A stretch of 64,000 nucleotides of DNA from [Bacillus] enclensis (GCF_001456935.1 NZ_KQ758483.1:558001-622000); one strand, 5' to 3'; shown: positions 50,024 through 59,288, numbered from the stretch's first letter. Numbers and translations: made by a program. Notes: generated from the sequence alone by a model not told the origin.

Positions 50024-51298
50024 ATGACGGACATTAATGAAGTCGTTAAGAAAAAACAGGGCTATACACTACATATCGTCAAAACCGATAAGTATAAAAC
50101 TAACAACCTTGTGATGAAAATGAAAGCTCCATTAGATCAGGAAACTGTCACGCTTCGCGGACTTCTTCCGCATGTCATGCAAAGCAGCACAAAGACATAC
50201 CCGAATACAACAAAGCTCCGTACTTATTTAGATGAATTATACGGTGCCAGCTTTTTTACGGACCTCGGTAAAAAAGGGGAATATCATGTCATCAGTTTCT
50301 CGGTGGAAATTGCAAACGAGAAATTTCTAAAGGATTCAGAACCGCTTCTTGAAAAAGGTCTGGAATTCATGTCAGATGTATTGATGAATCCTAATGTAGA
50401 GAACGGGCAATTCGACGAGGATACGGTCAAGAAAGAGAAGAGGAATCAGAAAGTAAGGATACAGGCAGTATACGACGATAAAATGCGATATGCCAATTCA
50501 AGGCTCGTAGAAGAAATGTGTAAGGAAGAGCGTTTCGCTCTGCACGTAAATGGAACGCTTGATCACGTCGATCCAATCACTCCAAGCGAATTATATGACT
50601 ATTACAAAAAAGTGATCAGTGAAGATCAAATCGATCTCTACGTCATAGGTGATGTCGATGTGGACCAGGTTGAACGTTTATGTGACGGTCTGTTTTCCTT
50701 GTCAGCGAGAGAAGCAGTCAATGTCGATACTTCCGAAGTGAAGCGTAAATCAAAGGAAAATGTAGTAAAAGAAAAGCAGGATGTCAAACAAGGTAAATTG
50801 AATATGGGATACCGTACGAACACCCAGTACGGAGATAAGGACTATTATGCACTTCAGGTATTCAACGGCATTTTCGGCGGATTCTCCCATTCAAAACTAT
50901 TTATAAATGTGAGGGAAAAGGCAAGTCTTGCCTACTATGCAGCAAGCCGTCTTGAAAGCCATAAAGGTCTTATGATGGTCATGTCAGGAATAGAATTTAA
51001 AAACTATGATCAAGCAGTAGGCATCATAAATGAGCAGCTTGAGGCCATGAAAAATGGTGACTTTACAGACAGTGAGATTGAACAGACCAAAGCCGTCATA
51101 AAAAATCAAATGCTTGAAACGGTGGATACTTCAAGGGGGTTGATCGAAGTCCTCTATCATAATGCTGTATCCGGGAAGCAAATCGATCTCAGGACCTGGC
51201 TTGAAGAAGTCGAAAAAACGAGCAAAGAAGAAATCATTGCCGCAGCTAATAAAGTAGAGCTGGACACAATTTACTTCTTAACAGGAAAGGAGGAGTAA
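50024..51298 (+). CDS. ymfF: M16-family peptidase-like protein YmfF, zinc motif missing
   Basis: 424 residues (B. subtilis YmfF 426). The M16 fold is recognisable from length, the FNGIFGGFSHSKLFINVREK block and C-terminal helix pattern, but the HxxEH zinc site is absent; the equivalent region reads LLPHVMQSS (~47-55). It is therefore probably the non-catalytic partner of YmfH. ATG 50024 follows AAGGAGG by 7 bp; ATG 50003 is upstream of that site. ymfH starts 2 bp after its stop. Confidence 0.9.
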   Translation: MTDINEVVKKKQGYTLHIVKTDKYKTNNLVMKMKAPLDQETVTLRGLLPHVMQSSTKTYPNTTKLRTYLDELYGASFFTDLGKKGEYHVISFSVEIANEKFLKDSEPLLEKGLEFMSDVLMNPNVENGQFDEDTVKKEKRNQKVRIQAVYDDKMRYANSRLVEEMCKEERFALHVNGTLDHVDPITPSELYDYYKKVISEDQIDLYVIGDVDVDQVERLCDGLFSLSAREAVNVDTSEVKRKSKENVVKEKQDVKQGKLNMGYRTNTQYGDKDYYALQVFNGIFGGFSHSKLFINVREKASLAYYAASRLESHKGLMMVMSGIEFKNYDQAVGIINEQLEAMKNGDFTDSEIEQTKAVIKNQMLETVDTSRGLIEVLYHNAVSGKQIDLRTWLEEVEKTSKEEIIAAANKVELDTIYFLTGKEE

Positions 51299-51300
51299 TA

Positions 51301-52590
51301 ATGAAGAAAATTTCCTTCGATCAGATTCAAGAAAATCTTTATTATGAGAAGATGTCCAACGGGTTGGACGTGTATATTCTTCCTAAGAAAGGTTTCAATA
51401 AAACATATGCTACTTTTACAACAAAATACGGAAGCATCGATAACAACTTTGTTCCATTGAATGAAGATGAATTCGTGAAAGTGCCGGATGGTATCGCTCA
51501 CTTCCTCGAACACAAGCTGTTTGAAAAAGAAGATGGGGATGTATTCCAACAGTTCAGCCGCCAAGGGGCTTCTGCCAACGCATTCACTTCTTTTACAAGG
51601 ACGGCGTATCTATTTTCCAGCACGGATAATGTAGAAAGAAATCTTGAAACTCTGGTTGATTTTGTCCAGGATCCGTACTTTACCGAAAAGACAGTTGAAA
51701 AGGAAAAGGGCATCATCGGACAGGAAATTACGATGTATGACGATAATCCTGATTGGCGCCTGTACTTTGGTGTCATTCAGAACATGTACAAGAATCATCC
51801 TGTCAAGATCGATATCGCCGGCACCATCGAGTCGATTACTCCGATTACCAAGGATATGCTGTATCAGTGTTACAATACATTTTATCACCCGAGCAATATG
51901 CTTCTCTTTGTCGTGGGTCCTGTCGATCCAGAACAGATCATGAACCAAGTCCGCGCTAATCAGGATAAGAAGCCATATGAGAAAATGCCTGAGATCAAGC
52001 GTCGATTCGAGGATGAACCTGGAGAAGTTGCAGAAAAGAAACAGGTTCTCGAAATGAATGTTCAGTCCCCTAAATGCCTGGTAGGGTTGAAGGCCCCTGA
52101 ACCTACTCAGCAAGGAAAAGAGATGCTGAAACAGGAATTGTCAATGAATGTCTTATTAGATCTATTGTTCGGAAAGAGTTCTACTCATTATTTTGATCTA
52201 TACAATGAGGGACTTATAGATGAGACATTCCATTATGATTATACACAGGAGAATGGTTTCGGATTTGCGACTGTCGGCGGCGATACCGAAAAACCTGACT
52301 TACTTGCTGAGAAACTGCAGGAACTTTTGTTAAAAGCGAAAGAAGCCTCCTTATTTACAGAAGAAGGACTTGAGAGGACGAAAAAGAAAAAAATCGGTTC
52401 ATTCCTGCGTGCGGTGAATTCACCTGAATTTATTGCCAACCAATTTACAAGGTACGCATTCAATGAAATGGATTTATTCGATGTAGTGCCAACCTTGGAA
52501 TCCTTGACCTATGATGATATTCAGAATGTCGCTGACAAAATCATCAGTGAAGAGCGATTCACTGTGTGTCAAGTTGTTCCTAAATCATAA
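51301..52590 (+). CDS. ymfH: M16-family zinc peptidase YmfH
   Basis: 429 residues (B. subtilis YmfH 428). The inverted zinc motif HFLEH is intact at residues 67-71 and the distal acidic segment (EKGIIGQEITMYDD) follows at ~140. Context as the catalytic half of a YmfF/YmfH pair. Related AlbE/AlbF-type pairs process peptides, but the substrate here is unknown. AAAGGAGG sits 7 bp before the ATG, in the ymfF end. Confidence 0.92.
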   Translation: MKKISFDQIQENLYYEKMSNGLDVYILPKKGFNKTYATFTTKYGSIDNNFVPLNEDEFVKVPDGIAHFLEHKLFEKEDGDVFQQFSRQGASANAFTSFTRTAYLFSSTDNVERNLETLVDFVQDPYFTEKTVEKEKGIIGQEITMYDDNPDWRLYFGVIQNMYKNHPVKIDIAGTIESITPITKDMLYQCYNTFYHPSNMLLFVVGPVDPEQIMNQVRANQDKKPYEKMPEIKRRFEDEPGEVAEKKQVLEMNVQSPKCLVGLKAPEPTQQGKEMLKQELSMNVLLDLLFGKSSTHYFDLYNEGLIDETFHYDYTQENGFGFATVGGDTEKPDLLAEKLQELLLKAKEASLFTEEGLERTKKKKIGSFLRAVNSPEFIANQFTRYAFNEMDLFDVVPTLESLTYDDIQNVADKIISEERFTVCQVVPKS

Positions 52591-52649
52591 AGAAAATGGA
52601 ACTGCCCTTTAAGCAGGGGCGGTTCTTCATTATGTTTGGGGGAGAATGA

Positions 52650-53366
52650 ATGAAATATGCTTTGATAACCGGGGCATCAGGCGGTATAGGCAGAAGCACC
52701 GCCATATCTCTTGCAGAAAAAGGATGGAACTTATATCTTCATTATCATACCGGCCGAAATAAAATCATTGATTTGATGAATGAAATTAAGGAGCTTGGTG
52801 TCGAGGCAATACCAATTCAAGCAGATTTGACTGAGCCAAGCGAGGTGAAGAAGGTCATTGACTCCATCTTCCAGCTTGATGCGATTGTCTACTCAAGCGG
52901 TGTTGCAGGCTGGGGGCTTTTTCAAGATCAGAAGGAATCAGAAATGGACCGCATGATCAATATCCATATAAAAAGTCCGATGCTGCTTGTGCAGGGGCTG
53001 CTTACGAAACTAATGAAGAGCAGGGGCAATATTGTGATTGTCAGCTCTATCTGGGGGCAAATCGGCGGGTCTTGCGAAGTCGTCTATTCTGCGGTCAAAG
53101 GCGCTCAGCTGTCCTTTGTAAAAGCACTGGCCAAGGAAACGGCTTTAAATGGGGTCAGGGTCAATGCGGTTGCTCCCGGAGCTGTAGAGACAAATATGAT
53201 GGGTTCATTTTCAAGCGGGGAAATCCAGCAGGTCAGTGAAGAAATTCCGATGGGCAGACTTGCATCCAGCACCGAAATTGCTTCTTCCATCACGTTTCTT
53301 TTATCAGATGATTCTTCTTACATAACCGGCCAGACACTCGCCGTAAATGGCGGGTGGCATACTTAA
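52650..53366 (+). CDS. ymfI: Short-chain dehydrogenase/reductase YmfI
   Basis: 238 residues (B. subtilis YmfI 242), classical SDR. Cofactor motif TGASGGIG at residue 7, catalytic Ser in VIVSSIWGQIGG near residue 138 and YSAVK near residue 151; C-terminal SSYITGQTLAVNGGW resembles FabG. Likely a 3-oxoacyl-ACP-reductase-like enzyme; substrate not determined. GGGGGAG precedes the ATG. Conserved between ymfH and ymfJ. Confidence 0.92.
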   Translation: MKYALITGASGGIGRSTAISLAEKGWNLYLHYHTGRNKIIDLMNEIKELGVEAIPIQADLTEPSEVKKVIDSIFQLDAIVYSSGVAGWGLFQDQKESEMDRMINIHIKSPMLLVQGLLTKLMKSRGNIVIVSSIWGQIGGSCEVVYSAVKGAQLSFVKALAKETALNGVRVNAVAPGAVETNMMGSFSSGEIQQVSEEIPMGRLASSTEIASSITFLLSDDSSYITGQTLAVNGGWHT

Positions 53367-53445
53367 TATTTTTTCAGGACGCGCATATTTTTCTCATCAT
53401 GATACAAACTAACATTGTATTTCAAATATGAGGAGGTTCATTGCC

Positions 53446-53703
53446 ATGTCTGTATTAGATAACTGGTCAGATTGGAAAAACTTTTTAGGTGACCGCCTGA
53501 ATCAAGCTCAGCATACCGGAATGGAAAATGAGACGGTAGGTGATTTGGCTTATCAAATCGGGGACTACCTGGCTAAACAGGTTGAACCTAAAAATGATCA
53601 GGAAAAAGTATTGGCCGATTTATGGTCGGTCGCTTCTCCTGAAGAGCAGCATGCGATTGCAAACATGATGGTCAAGCTGGTTAACAACAACGGTACTCGT
53701 TAA
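53446..53703 (+). CDS. ymfJ: DUF3243 protein YmfJ
   Basis: 85 residues, same length as B. subtilis YmfJ. No established function. A soluble, helix-rich protein: SVLDNWSDWKNFLGDRLNQA, QIGDYLAKQVEPKNDQEKVL and ASPEEQHAIANMMVKLVNN. ATG 53446 follows AGGAGG; an upstream ATG at 53428 overlaps the site. Confidence 0.88.
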   Translation: MSVLDNWSDWKNFLGDRLNQAQHTGMENETVGDLAYQIGDYLAKQVEPKNDQEKVLADLWSVASPEEQHAIANMMVKLVNNNGTR

Positions 53704-53731
53704 GGAGAGGGAATTTTCCTCTCCTTTTCTT
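53702..53731 (+). terminator. Rho-independent terminator after ymfJ
   Basis: AAGGAGAGG-GAATTTT-CCTCTCCTT followed by TTCTT. The next 230 bp before ymfK is AT-rich without a gene. Confidence 0.88.
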
Positions 53732-53961
53732 ATGCACCCATTTCGTTTTGCAGATATTGTCTGCAAAGTTTTTTCAGGCAGAATCATCCTAAAGAACTGT
53801 TTATCTCTGTATTATGCAGAAATTGTATGAATTCTATAGGTTTTCCTTTTCTATTAGGTGAAAATCCTTTATTATAAAAGCTAGATGTTTCAAGTGATAG
53901 TATCGAAATATCCCCGATCTTGTCGGATAATGTTGTCTCATATAATTTCAGGAGGGAACCA

Positions 53962-54753
53962 ATGGAGCGAAAAGAGTGGTATTTAGAGTATGAAATACAA
54001 AAAAATCGTCCCGGCCTCTTAGGTGATATCTCCTCATTGTTAGGGATGCTTTCCATAAATATTGTAACGATCAATGGTGTCGACGAAGGCAGGAGGGGAA
54101 TGCTTCTTCTTGCCAACAATGAAGAGCAGATAACCCGCCTGGAATCGATTTTGCAGACAATGGATACGATTAATGTGACGAAATTAAGGGAACCTAAACT
54201 TAGGGACAGACTCGCTGTCAGGCATGGACGCTACATACAGCGTGATGCAGATGATAAAAAGACATTCAGATTTGTTCGTGATGAACTGGGCCTGCTTGTG
54301 GATTTCATGGCAGAACTTTTCAAACAGGAAGGGCATAAGCTTGTAGGGATCAGGGGCATGCCGCGAGTCGGTAAAACTGAGTCCGTAGTGGCTTCGAGTG
54401 TATGTGCCAATAAAAAATGGCTGTTTGTTTCGTCCACTTTATTGAAGCAGACAATCAGAAGCAAGCTGATTGAAGATGAATATTCCTCTGACAATCTATT
54501 CATTATAGATGGCATCGTTTCAACCAGGCGTGCCAGCGAAAAGCACTGGCAGCTGGTAAGGGAAATCATGCGTCTTCCGGCTGTTAAAGTCATCGAGCAC
54601 CCTGATGTATTTGTTCAAAATTCAGAATACTCACTGGATGATTTTGATTATATCATTGAACTCAGAAACACCCCTGAAGAAGAGATTACATATGAATTAG
54701 CCCAACAAAATAACCTTTTCCAAAATTCGGATTTTGGAGGTTTTGATTTTTAA
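53962..54753 (+). CDS. ymfK: DUF3388 protein YmfK (ACT-like domain plus P-loop-like motif)
   Basis: 263 residues. The N-terminal ~75 residues look like an ACT domain (YEIQKNRPGLLGDISSLLGM, then INIVTINGVD). The C-terminal part contains GMPRVGKT (residues 132-139), a Walker-A-like GxxxxGKT, and a possible acidic strand LFIIDGIVSTRR near residue 176. No experimentally defined function is known to me; the architecture suggests a ligand-sensing nucleotide-binding protein. ATG 53962 follows TCAGGAGGGA; the ORF extends upstream to 53920 without a site. Confidence 0.85.
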   Translation: MERKEWYLEYEIQKNRPGLLGDISSLLGMLSINIVTINGVDEGRRGMLLLANNEEQITRLESILQTMDTINVTKLREPKLRDRLAVRHGRYIQRDADDKKTFRFVRDELGLLVDFMAELFKQEGHKLVGIRGMPRVGKTESVVASSVCANKKWLFVSSTLLKQTIRSKLIEDEYSSDNLFIIDGIVSTRRASEKHWQLVREIMRLPAVKVIEHPDVFVQNSEYSLDDFDYIIELRNTPEEEITYELAQQNNLFQNSDFGGFDF

Positions 54754-54772
54754 AATTGGAAGGTGTTAACTA

Positions 54773-55672
54773 GTGACGGAATTAGGAAAACGTCTTAAAG
54801 AAGCTCGTGAAGCAAAAGACTTCAGCCTTGACGACTTACAGAGAGTAACGAAGATACAGAAGCGTTATCTAATCGGAATTGAAGAAGGCTCCTACGACAT
54901 GATGCCGGGTAAATTCTATGTCCGGGCTTTTATCAAGCAATACTGTGAAGCAGTAGGGCTCCAGCCCGAAGTCATCTTTGAAGAATATAAAGAAGAAATT
55001 CCCGCAGCGTATGATGATGAAATCCCTGTCTCTCTTTCTCGTGTTCAGACGAGAAAAGGAGTCTCAGCAAGTTCGTCCAAAGCCTTGGATGTCATCCCGA
55101 AAATTTTGATTGCTGTATTTGTCATTGCTGTATTGGTTGCCGTGTGGGTATTTGTGCAAACCAAGGTAGCTGACAATGCTAGCAATGCAGATACCTCGAA
55201 CAAAGAGCCCGTAGCCGTGGATCAGAAGGATCTTCCTGATGAAGAATCTGCGGATGGTAAAGATACTGAACAAAAGGATTCAGGAGAAAAGGATGATAGT
55301 AAGGCCGGGGAAGAAAAAGATAATAATGATGAAGAGAAAAAGGAACAATCCCTGGAGGCTGTCAAAACCGAAGGAACAGTAACGACCTATGAATTAAAGG
55401 ATACTGATCAGTTCAATCTTGAGCTGGCAGCTAAAGGTGACGCATGGGTCGCCGTGTATAACTCAAAAGATGAAGTGTTGTTCCAAGGTATGCTGTATAA
55501 AGATGATAAAAAGGATTTCGACTTTACAGAAGACCAGCAGGCATACCTTGTTCTGGGTAATGCAGCCAACACGGATATCAATGTAAATGGGAAAGCGCTG
55601 GAGTATAAGATACCAACCGAAACGGTTCGACAAGATATAGTCATCCAGTATAAACCTGTGGAATCCCAGTAA
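54773..55672 (+). CDS. rodZ: Cell-shape protein RodZ (YmfM), HTH and DUF4115
   Basis: 299 residues. N-terminal Cro/C1-type HTH (LGKRLKEAREAKDFSLDDLQ, residues ~3-70) typical of RodZ, a single membrane span near 112-132 (IPKILIAVFVIAVLVAVWVF), an acidic/basic low-complexity linker, and a C-terminal DUF4115 domain (~200-295). In B. subtilis RodZ/YmfM links the MreB elongation machinery. GTG start after AAGGTG. pgsA follows; ymfM-pgsA coupling is conserved. Confidence 0.92.
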   Translation: MTELGKRLKEAREAKDFSLDDLQRVTKIQKRYLIGIEEGSYDMMPGKFYVRAFIKQYCEAVGLQPEVIFEEYKEEIPAAYDDEIPVSLSRVQTRKGVSASSSKALDVIPKILIAVFVIAVLVAVWVFVQTKVADNASNADTSNKEPVAVDQKDLPDEESADGKDTEQKDSGEKDDSKAGEEKDNNDEEKKEQSLEAVKTEGTVTTYELKDTDQFNLELAAKGDAWVAVYNSKDEVLFQGMLYKDDKKDFDFTEDQQAYLVLGNAANTDINVNGKALEYKIPTETVRQDIVIQYKPVESQ

Positions 55673-55747
55673 TAATGATGGAGGAGCAGTGAAATGTAAG
55701 TTCCACCATAGTCATTATCTTTGTTTCTAAGTATTGGAGGTAGAAAG

Positions 55748-56326
55748 GTGAATTTACCTAATAAGATTACAATTTCAAGGATCTTTTTGATCCCATTATT
55801 CTTAATCATCATGCTTGCACCCCTTAACTGGGGAGACATGGTTTTCCTCGGTGCTGAAATGCCGGTGAAACATTTTGTCGGTGCGCTGATTTTTATTATC
55901 GCATCGACCACTGACTGGATAGACGGATATTATGCGAGAAAGTATAACATGGTAACCAACCTCGGTAAGTTTTTAGATCCTTTGGCGGACAAGCTGCTTG
56001 TATCTGCAGCACTGATTGTGCTTGTTGAACTTGGACTTGCTCCTTCCTGGATCGTCATCATCATCATCAGCCGTGAATTCGCAGTGACCGGTCTTCGACT
56101 CGTTCTTGCAGGTGAAGGTGAAGTTGTGGCAGCAGGACAGTTGGGGAAAATTAAGACGTGGGCGCAGATCATCGCGATTTCCGCATTATTGCTTCATAAT
56201 GCCATCTTTGAATTGATCAACCTGCCATTTGCGACCATCGCATTATGGATTGCCATGTTCTTTACGATCTGGTCCGGCTGGGATTACTTCAAACATAATA
56301 AGAAGGCATTTATCAATTCTAAATGA
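55748..56326 (+). CDS. pgsA: Phosphatidylglycerophosphate synthase
   Basis: 192 residues (B. subtilis 193), a CDP-alcohol phosphatidyltransferase and the first committed step of phosphatidylglycerol synthesis. The signature DWIDGYYARKYNMVTNLGKF followed by LDPLADKL (DGxxAR-x8-Gxxx-Dxx-xD pattern) lies near residue 58. About four to six membrane segments. GTG 55748 follows GGAGG by 7 bp; an ATG at 55721 lies upstream of that site. It consumes the CDP-diacylglycerol from CdsA. Confidence 0.96.
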   Translation: MNLPNKITISRIFLIPLFLIIMLAPLNWGDMVFLGAEMPVKHFVGALIFIIASTTDWIDGYYARKYNMVTNLGKFLDPLADKLLVSAALIVLVELGLAPSWIVIIIISREFAVTGLRLVLAGEGEVVAAGQLGKIKTWAQIIAISALLLHNAIFELINLPFATIALWIAMFFTIWSGWDYFKHNKKAFINSK

Positions 56327-56375
56327 TTTCTTAAGCCGGAAGCTGGACGAATGTCCATTCCCGCTATAATCTATA

Positions 56376-56410
56376 AGAGATGATTCATTCATGAATCATC
56401 TCTTTCTTTT
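56376..56410 (+). terminator. Rho-independent terminator after pgsA
   Basis: AGAGATGATTCAT-TC-ATGAATCATCTCT, a perfect 13-bp stem followed by a T-rich tail. Confidence 0.9.
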
Positions 56411-56443
56411 ATATGAAAGACTCTACTTAAGGGGGGAATCTTA

Positions 56444-57679
56444 GTGAATGCTGAAATCATAGCAGTGGGTTCAGAATTATTATTAGGACAGATTGCCAAT
56501 ACAAATGCTCAATACATATCCGAACAGCTTGCTGAAGCAGGTGTGGACGTTTATTATCATACAAGCGTCGGAGACAATCCTGTCCGTTTGTCGCAGGCGG
56601 TTAAGGTTGCACAGGGAAGGGCAGATCTGCTTATTTTCACAGGCGGGCTGGGACCTACTAAAGATGATCTGACTAAAGAAACGATCGCCAAAGCACTTGG
56701 TACAGGACTTTCCATGGATGGAGAAGCTTTGGAGTCGATTAAAGCCTACTTTCAGAAAACAAAGCGTCAAATGACGCCTAACAATGAAAAGCAGGCTCTC
56801 ATCCTTGAAGGCTCTGCGTCACTGAAAAACGAGAACGGAATGGCACCGGGTATGTTCCTGAAAAAAGACGGCATATCATATATGCTGCTCCCGGGACCGC
56901 CGTCAGAAATGCGTCCCATGTTCAGCAAGTATGGAATCCCTGCCATTTTAGGTACGTTAAAAAGGAAAGAAATCATATATTCACGGGTCCTCCGTTTCTT
57001 TGGAATCGGTGAAGCTCAGCTGGAGACGGATTTGGAAGAGCTGATAGATACGCAGACGAATCCAACCATCGCACCGCTCGCAGGAGATGGAGAAGTCACC
57101 CTTAGGCTCACAGCCAAACACGAGTCGAAAAGTGTGGCAGCTGAACTCCTGGATGGGGTGGAAGAGAAGATATTAAATGTGGTCGGGGACTATTTCTACG
57201 GATACGACCAAGACTCACTTGTAGAAGTGGGGATGAAGGTATTAAAAGGCAAAGGCTTGACACTTTCATGTGCGGAAAGCCTTACAGGCGGACTCTTTCA
57301 ATCTGAAATCACCACGCTCCCTGGAGCTTCGGCTGTTTTAAAGGGAGGGGTCGTCTGTTACCAGGATGAAATCAAAAAGAAAGTACTTTCTGTCAGGGAA
57401 GACACACTGAAACAGCATTCTGCGGTAAGTGAGCAGTGTGCGCTCGAACTGGCTGAAAATGTGCGCACTCTCTTTGCATCTGATATCGGGATCAGTTTTA
57501 CGGGAGTGGCGGGCCCGGACGATCTCGATGGTAAAAAGGCTGGCACTGTGTGGATCGGTCTTGCGGTTAAAGACAGGCCGGCCAAAGCGTTCCTTCTAAA
57601 TCTTGCTGGAGGCAGGAATGGCAATCGGAAGCGGACGGCGAAGTACGGGTGGCATTATTTATTGAAAGAATTGACATGA
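56444..57679 (+). CDS. cinA: CinA: competence/damage-inducible protein
   Basis: 411 residues (B. subtilis 416). N-terminal MoCF-like domain ([20 protein letters not shown], then [19 protein letters not shown]), middle domain, and C-terminal NMN-amidase-like domain with [15 protein letters not shown] and [19 protein letters not shown]. The biochemical role in Bacillus is unclear; family members process ADP-ribose or NMN. GTG start after AAGGGGGGA. In competent bacteria cinA often precedes recA; here a terminator separates them. Confidence 0.93.
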   Translation: MNAEIIAVGSELLLGQIANTNAQYISEQLAEAGVDVYYHTSVGDNPVRLSQAVKVAQGRADLLIFTGGLGPTKDDLTKETIAKALGTGLSMDGEALESIKAYFQKTKRQMTPNNEKQALILEGSASLKNENGMAPGMFLKKDGISYMLLPGPPSEMRPMFSKYGIPAILGTLKRKEIIYSRVLRFFGIGEAQLETDLEELIDTQTNPTIAPLAGDGEVTLRLTAKHESKSVAAELLDGVEEKILNVVGDYFYGYDQDSLVEVGMKVLKGKGLTLSCAESLTGGLFQSEITTLPGASAVLKGGVVCYQDEIKKKVLSVREDTLKQHSAVSEQCALELAENVRTLFASDIGISFTGVAGPDDLDGKKAGTVWIGLAVKDRPAKAFLLNLAGGRNGNRKRTAKYGWHYLLKELT

Positions 57680-57688
57680 ACCGATTAA

Positions 57689-57727
57689 AAACTGTTCGCG
57701 GATTAACCGTCGGACAGTTTTTTAATT
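57689..57727 (+). terminator. Terminator between cinA and recA
   Basis: AAAAACTGTTCGCGG pairs with CCGTCGGACAGTTTTTT (a few mismatches), followed by T-rich DNA. Confidence 0.78.
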
Positions 57728-57749
57728 GTGACTGTCAGGTGAAAAAAAC

Positions 57750-57763
57750 CGAATGGATGTTCG
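57750..57763. promoter_or_regulatory. LexA (SOS) box upstream of recA
   Basis: CGAATGGATGTTCG differs from the Bacillus SOS consensus CGAAC-RNRY-GTTCG by a single base (T for C) and is a near-palindrome. It lies just upstream of the -35 box. Confidence 0.85.
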
Positions 57764-57772
57764 ACTTTTTTC

Positions 57773-57801
57773 TTGTTTTCTACTATTACATGGTTTATAG
57801 T
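57773..57801 (+). promoter_or_regulatory. SigA-type recA promoter
   Basis: TTGTTT (57773-57778) and TATAGT (57796-57801) with a 17-bp spacer. Confidence 0.75.
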
Positions 57802-57870
57802 ATAGATAGGTTGGATTTGAGACAAGCTTATAAGTTGTCTTTATAATCTATTTTCAAAGGAGGAAATATA

Positions 57871-58908
57871 GTGAGCGATCGTAAAGCAGCCTTAGATATG
57901 GCTTTGAAACAAATAGAGAAACAGTTTGGAAAAGGCTCTGTCATGAAGCTTGGGGAAAAAACTGACAGAAATATCGTAACCGTTCCAAGCGGATCACTTG
58001 CCCTTGACGCGGCTCTTGGAGTGGGCGGGTATCCACGCGGAAGAATTATTGAGGTGTATGGACCGGAATCCTCAGGTAAAACAACCGTGGCACTCCATGC
58101 AATTGCAGAAGTACAGGCACAGGGCGGACAGGCAGCATTCATTGATGCCGAGCACGCACTTGATCCTGTATACGCACAGAAGCTTGGGGTAAACATAGAC
58201 GAACTGCTGCTCTCCCAGCCTGATACTGGTGAGCAGGCATTGGAAATCGCTGAAGCACTGGTGCGAAGCGGTGCAGTAGATGCCATCGTGATTGACTCTG
58301 TAGCAGCACTTGTACCTAAAGCGGAAATCGAAGGGGAAATGGGAGATTCACACGTCGGTCTTCAAGCCCGCTTAATGTCTCAAGCACTTCGTAAGCTATC
58401 TGGTGCAATCAACAAATCGAAGACCATCGCGATCTTCATCAACCAGATTCGTGAAAAGGTCGGAGTCATGTTTGGAAATCCCGAGACTACTCCTGGTGGA
58501 CGCGCGTTGAAGTTCTATTCTTCCGTAAGATTGGAAGTACGTCGTGCAGAAACCCTGAAGCAAGGCAATGAAATGGTTGGTAACAAAACTAAAATCAAAG
58601 TCGTGAAAAATAAAGTCGCTCCTCCTTTCCGTGTTGCGGAAGTGGATATCATGTACGGACAAGGTATCTCTAAAGAAGGGGAAATCGTCGACCTTGGATC
58701 AGAGCTGGATATCGTTCAGAAGAGCGGTGCCTGGTACTCATATAACGAAGAACGCCTTGGACAGGGCCGTGAAAACGCAAAAATCTTCTTGAAAGAGAAC
58801 CCCGAAATCCGCAATGAAATCATGTTGAAAATCCGTGACCATTACGGATTGGATACAGGAGCTGCGGACACTGAAGATCAAGGCGAACTCAGTCTATTGG
58901 AAGATTAA
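57871..58908 (+). CDS. recA: Recombinase RecA
   Basis: 345 residues (B. subtilis 348). RecA forms filaments on ssDNA for strand exchange and triggers LexA self-cleavage. Walker [10 protein letters not shown] lies near residue 67, Walker B and L1/L2 regions include [20 protein letters not shown] and [20 protein letters not shown]. The acidic C-terminal tail ([14 protein letters not shown]) is shorter than in B. subtilis. GTG start after AAAGGAGG. Regulated by the SOS box at 57750. Confidence 0.98.
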   Translation: MSDRKAALDMALKQIEKQFGKGSVMKLGEKTDRNIVTVPSGSLALDAALGVGGYPRGRIIEVYGPESSGKTTVALHAIAEVQAQGGQAAFIDAEHALDPVYAQKLGVNIDELLLSQPDTGEQALEIAEALVRSGAVDAIVIDSVAALVPKAEIEGEMGDSHVGLQARLMSQALRKLSGAINKSKTIAIFINQIREKVGVMFGNPETTPGGRALKFYSSVRLEVRRAETLKQGNEMVGNKTKIKVVKNKVAPPFRVAEVDIMYGQGISKEGEIVDLGSELDIVQKSGAWYSYNEERLGQGRENAKIFLKENPEIRNEIMLKIRDHYGLDTGAADTEDQGELSLLED

Positions 58909-58917
58909 GAGTGAGTG

Positions 58918-59004
58918 AAGAGGCTGGAACAAGAGTGATTTAGTTTCAGAAAAACCCGAACTGATTTGCGAACTAGCAGGCAAATCAGTTCGGGTTTTTA
59001 GTTT
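58918..59004 (+). repeat. GAGGCTGGAAC hairpin repeat acting as recA terminator
   Basis: Lead-in GAGGCTGGAACAAGAGTG, then AAAACCCGAACTGATTTGC (58951-58969), a 10-nt loop and a perfect complement (58980-58998) running into TTTTTAG. This perfect 19-bp stem is the only terminator candidate after recA. Confidence 0.85.
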
Positions 59005-59024
59005 GAATTTACAAGTTAGGTGCG

Positions 59025-59108
59025 GGCTCTTTGCAGCGGTTGATTTTCCGTGCAAGACTCCCACGGAAAGCGAGTCTTGCACGGAAATCAATGGCGTTGT
59101 TTAGAGCC
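59025..59108. repeat. Compact TTGATT repeat (no insert): long inverted repeat
   Basis: TTGATTTTCCGTGCAAGACTC (59040-59060) pairs with the complement at 59072-59091 with a single bulged base and an 11-nt loop. Outer bases GGCTCT (59025) and AGAGCC (59103) extend it. It has the ends of the 8.3 and 49.5 kb elements but lacks the CATAAG unit. Confidence 0.8.
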
Positions 59109-59288
59109 TAAACCAATGAGTTCGACTTTAGACGCAGTTTAGTTTTGTCCCTGTCTTTTGAGACTACGTTTAAAAAGAACAACAGTATTTAACGTAATAA
59201 TGTTATGTAAACTTTAATAAATTTATTATCGATTTTTGTCGAATCGAAAGAAATACTAGAGAAATCCAGTGTTAGACCGGACAACCCC

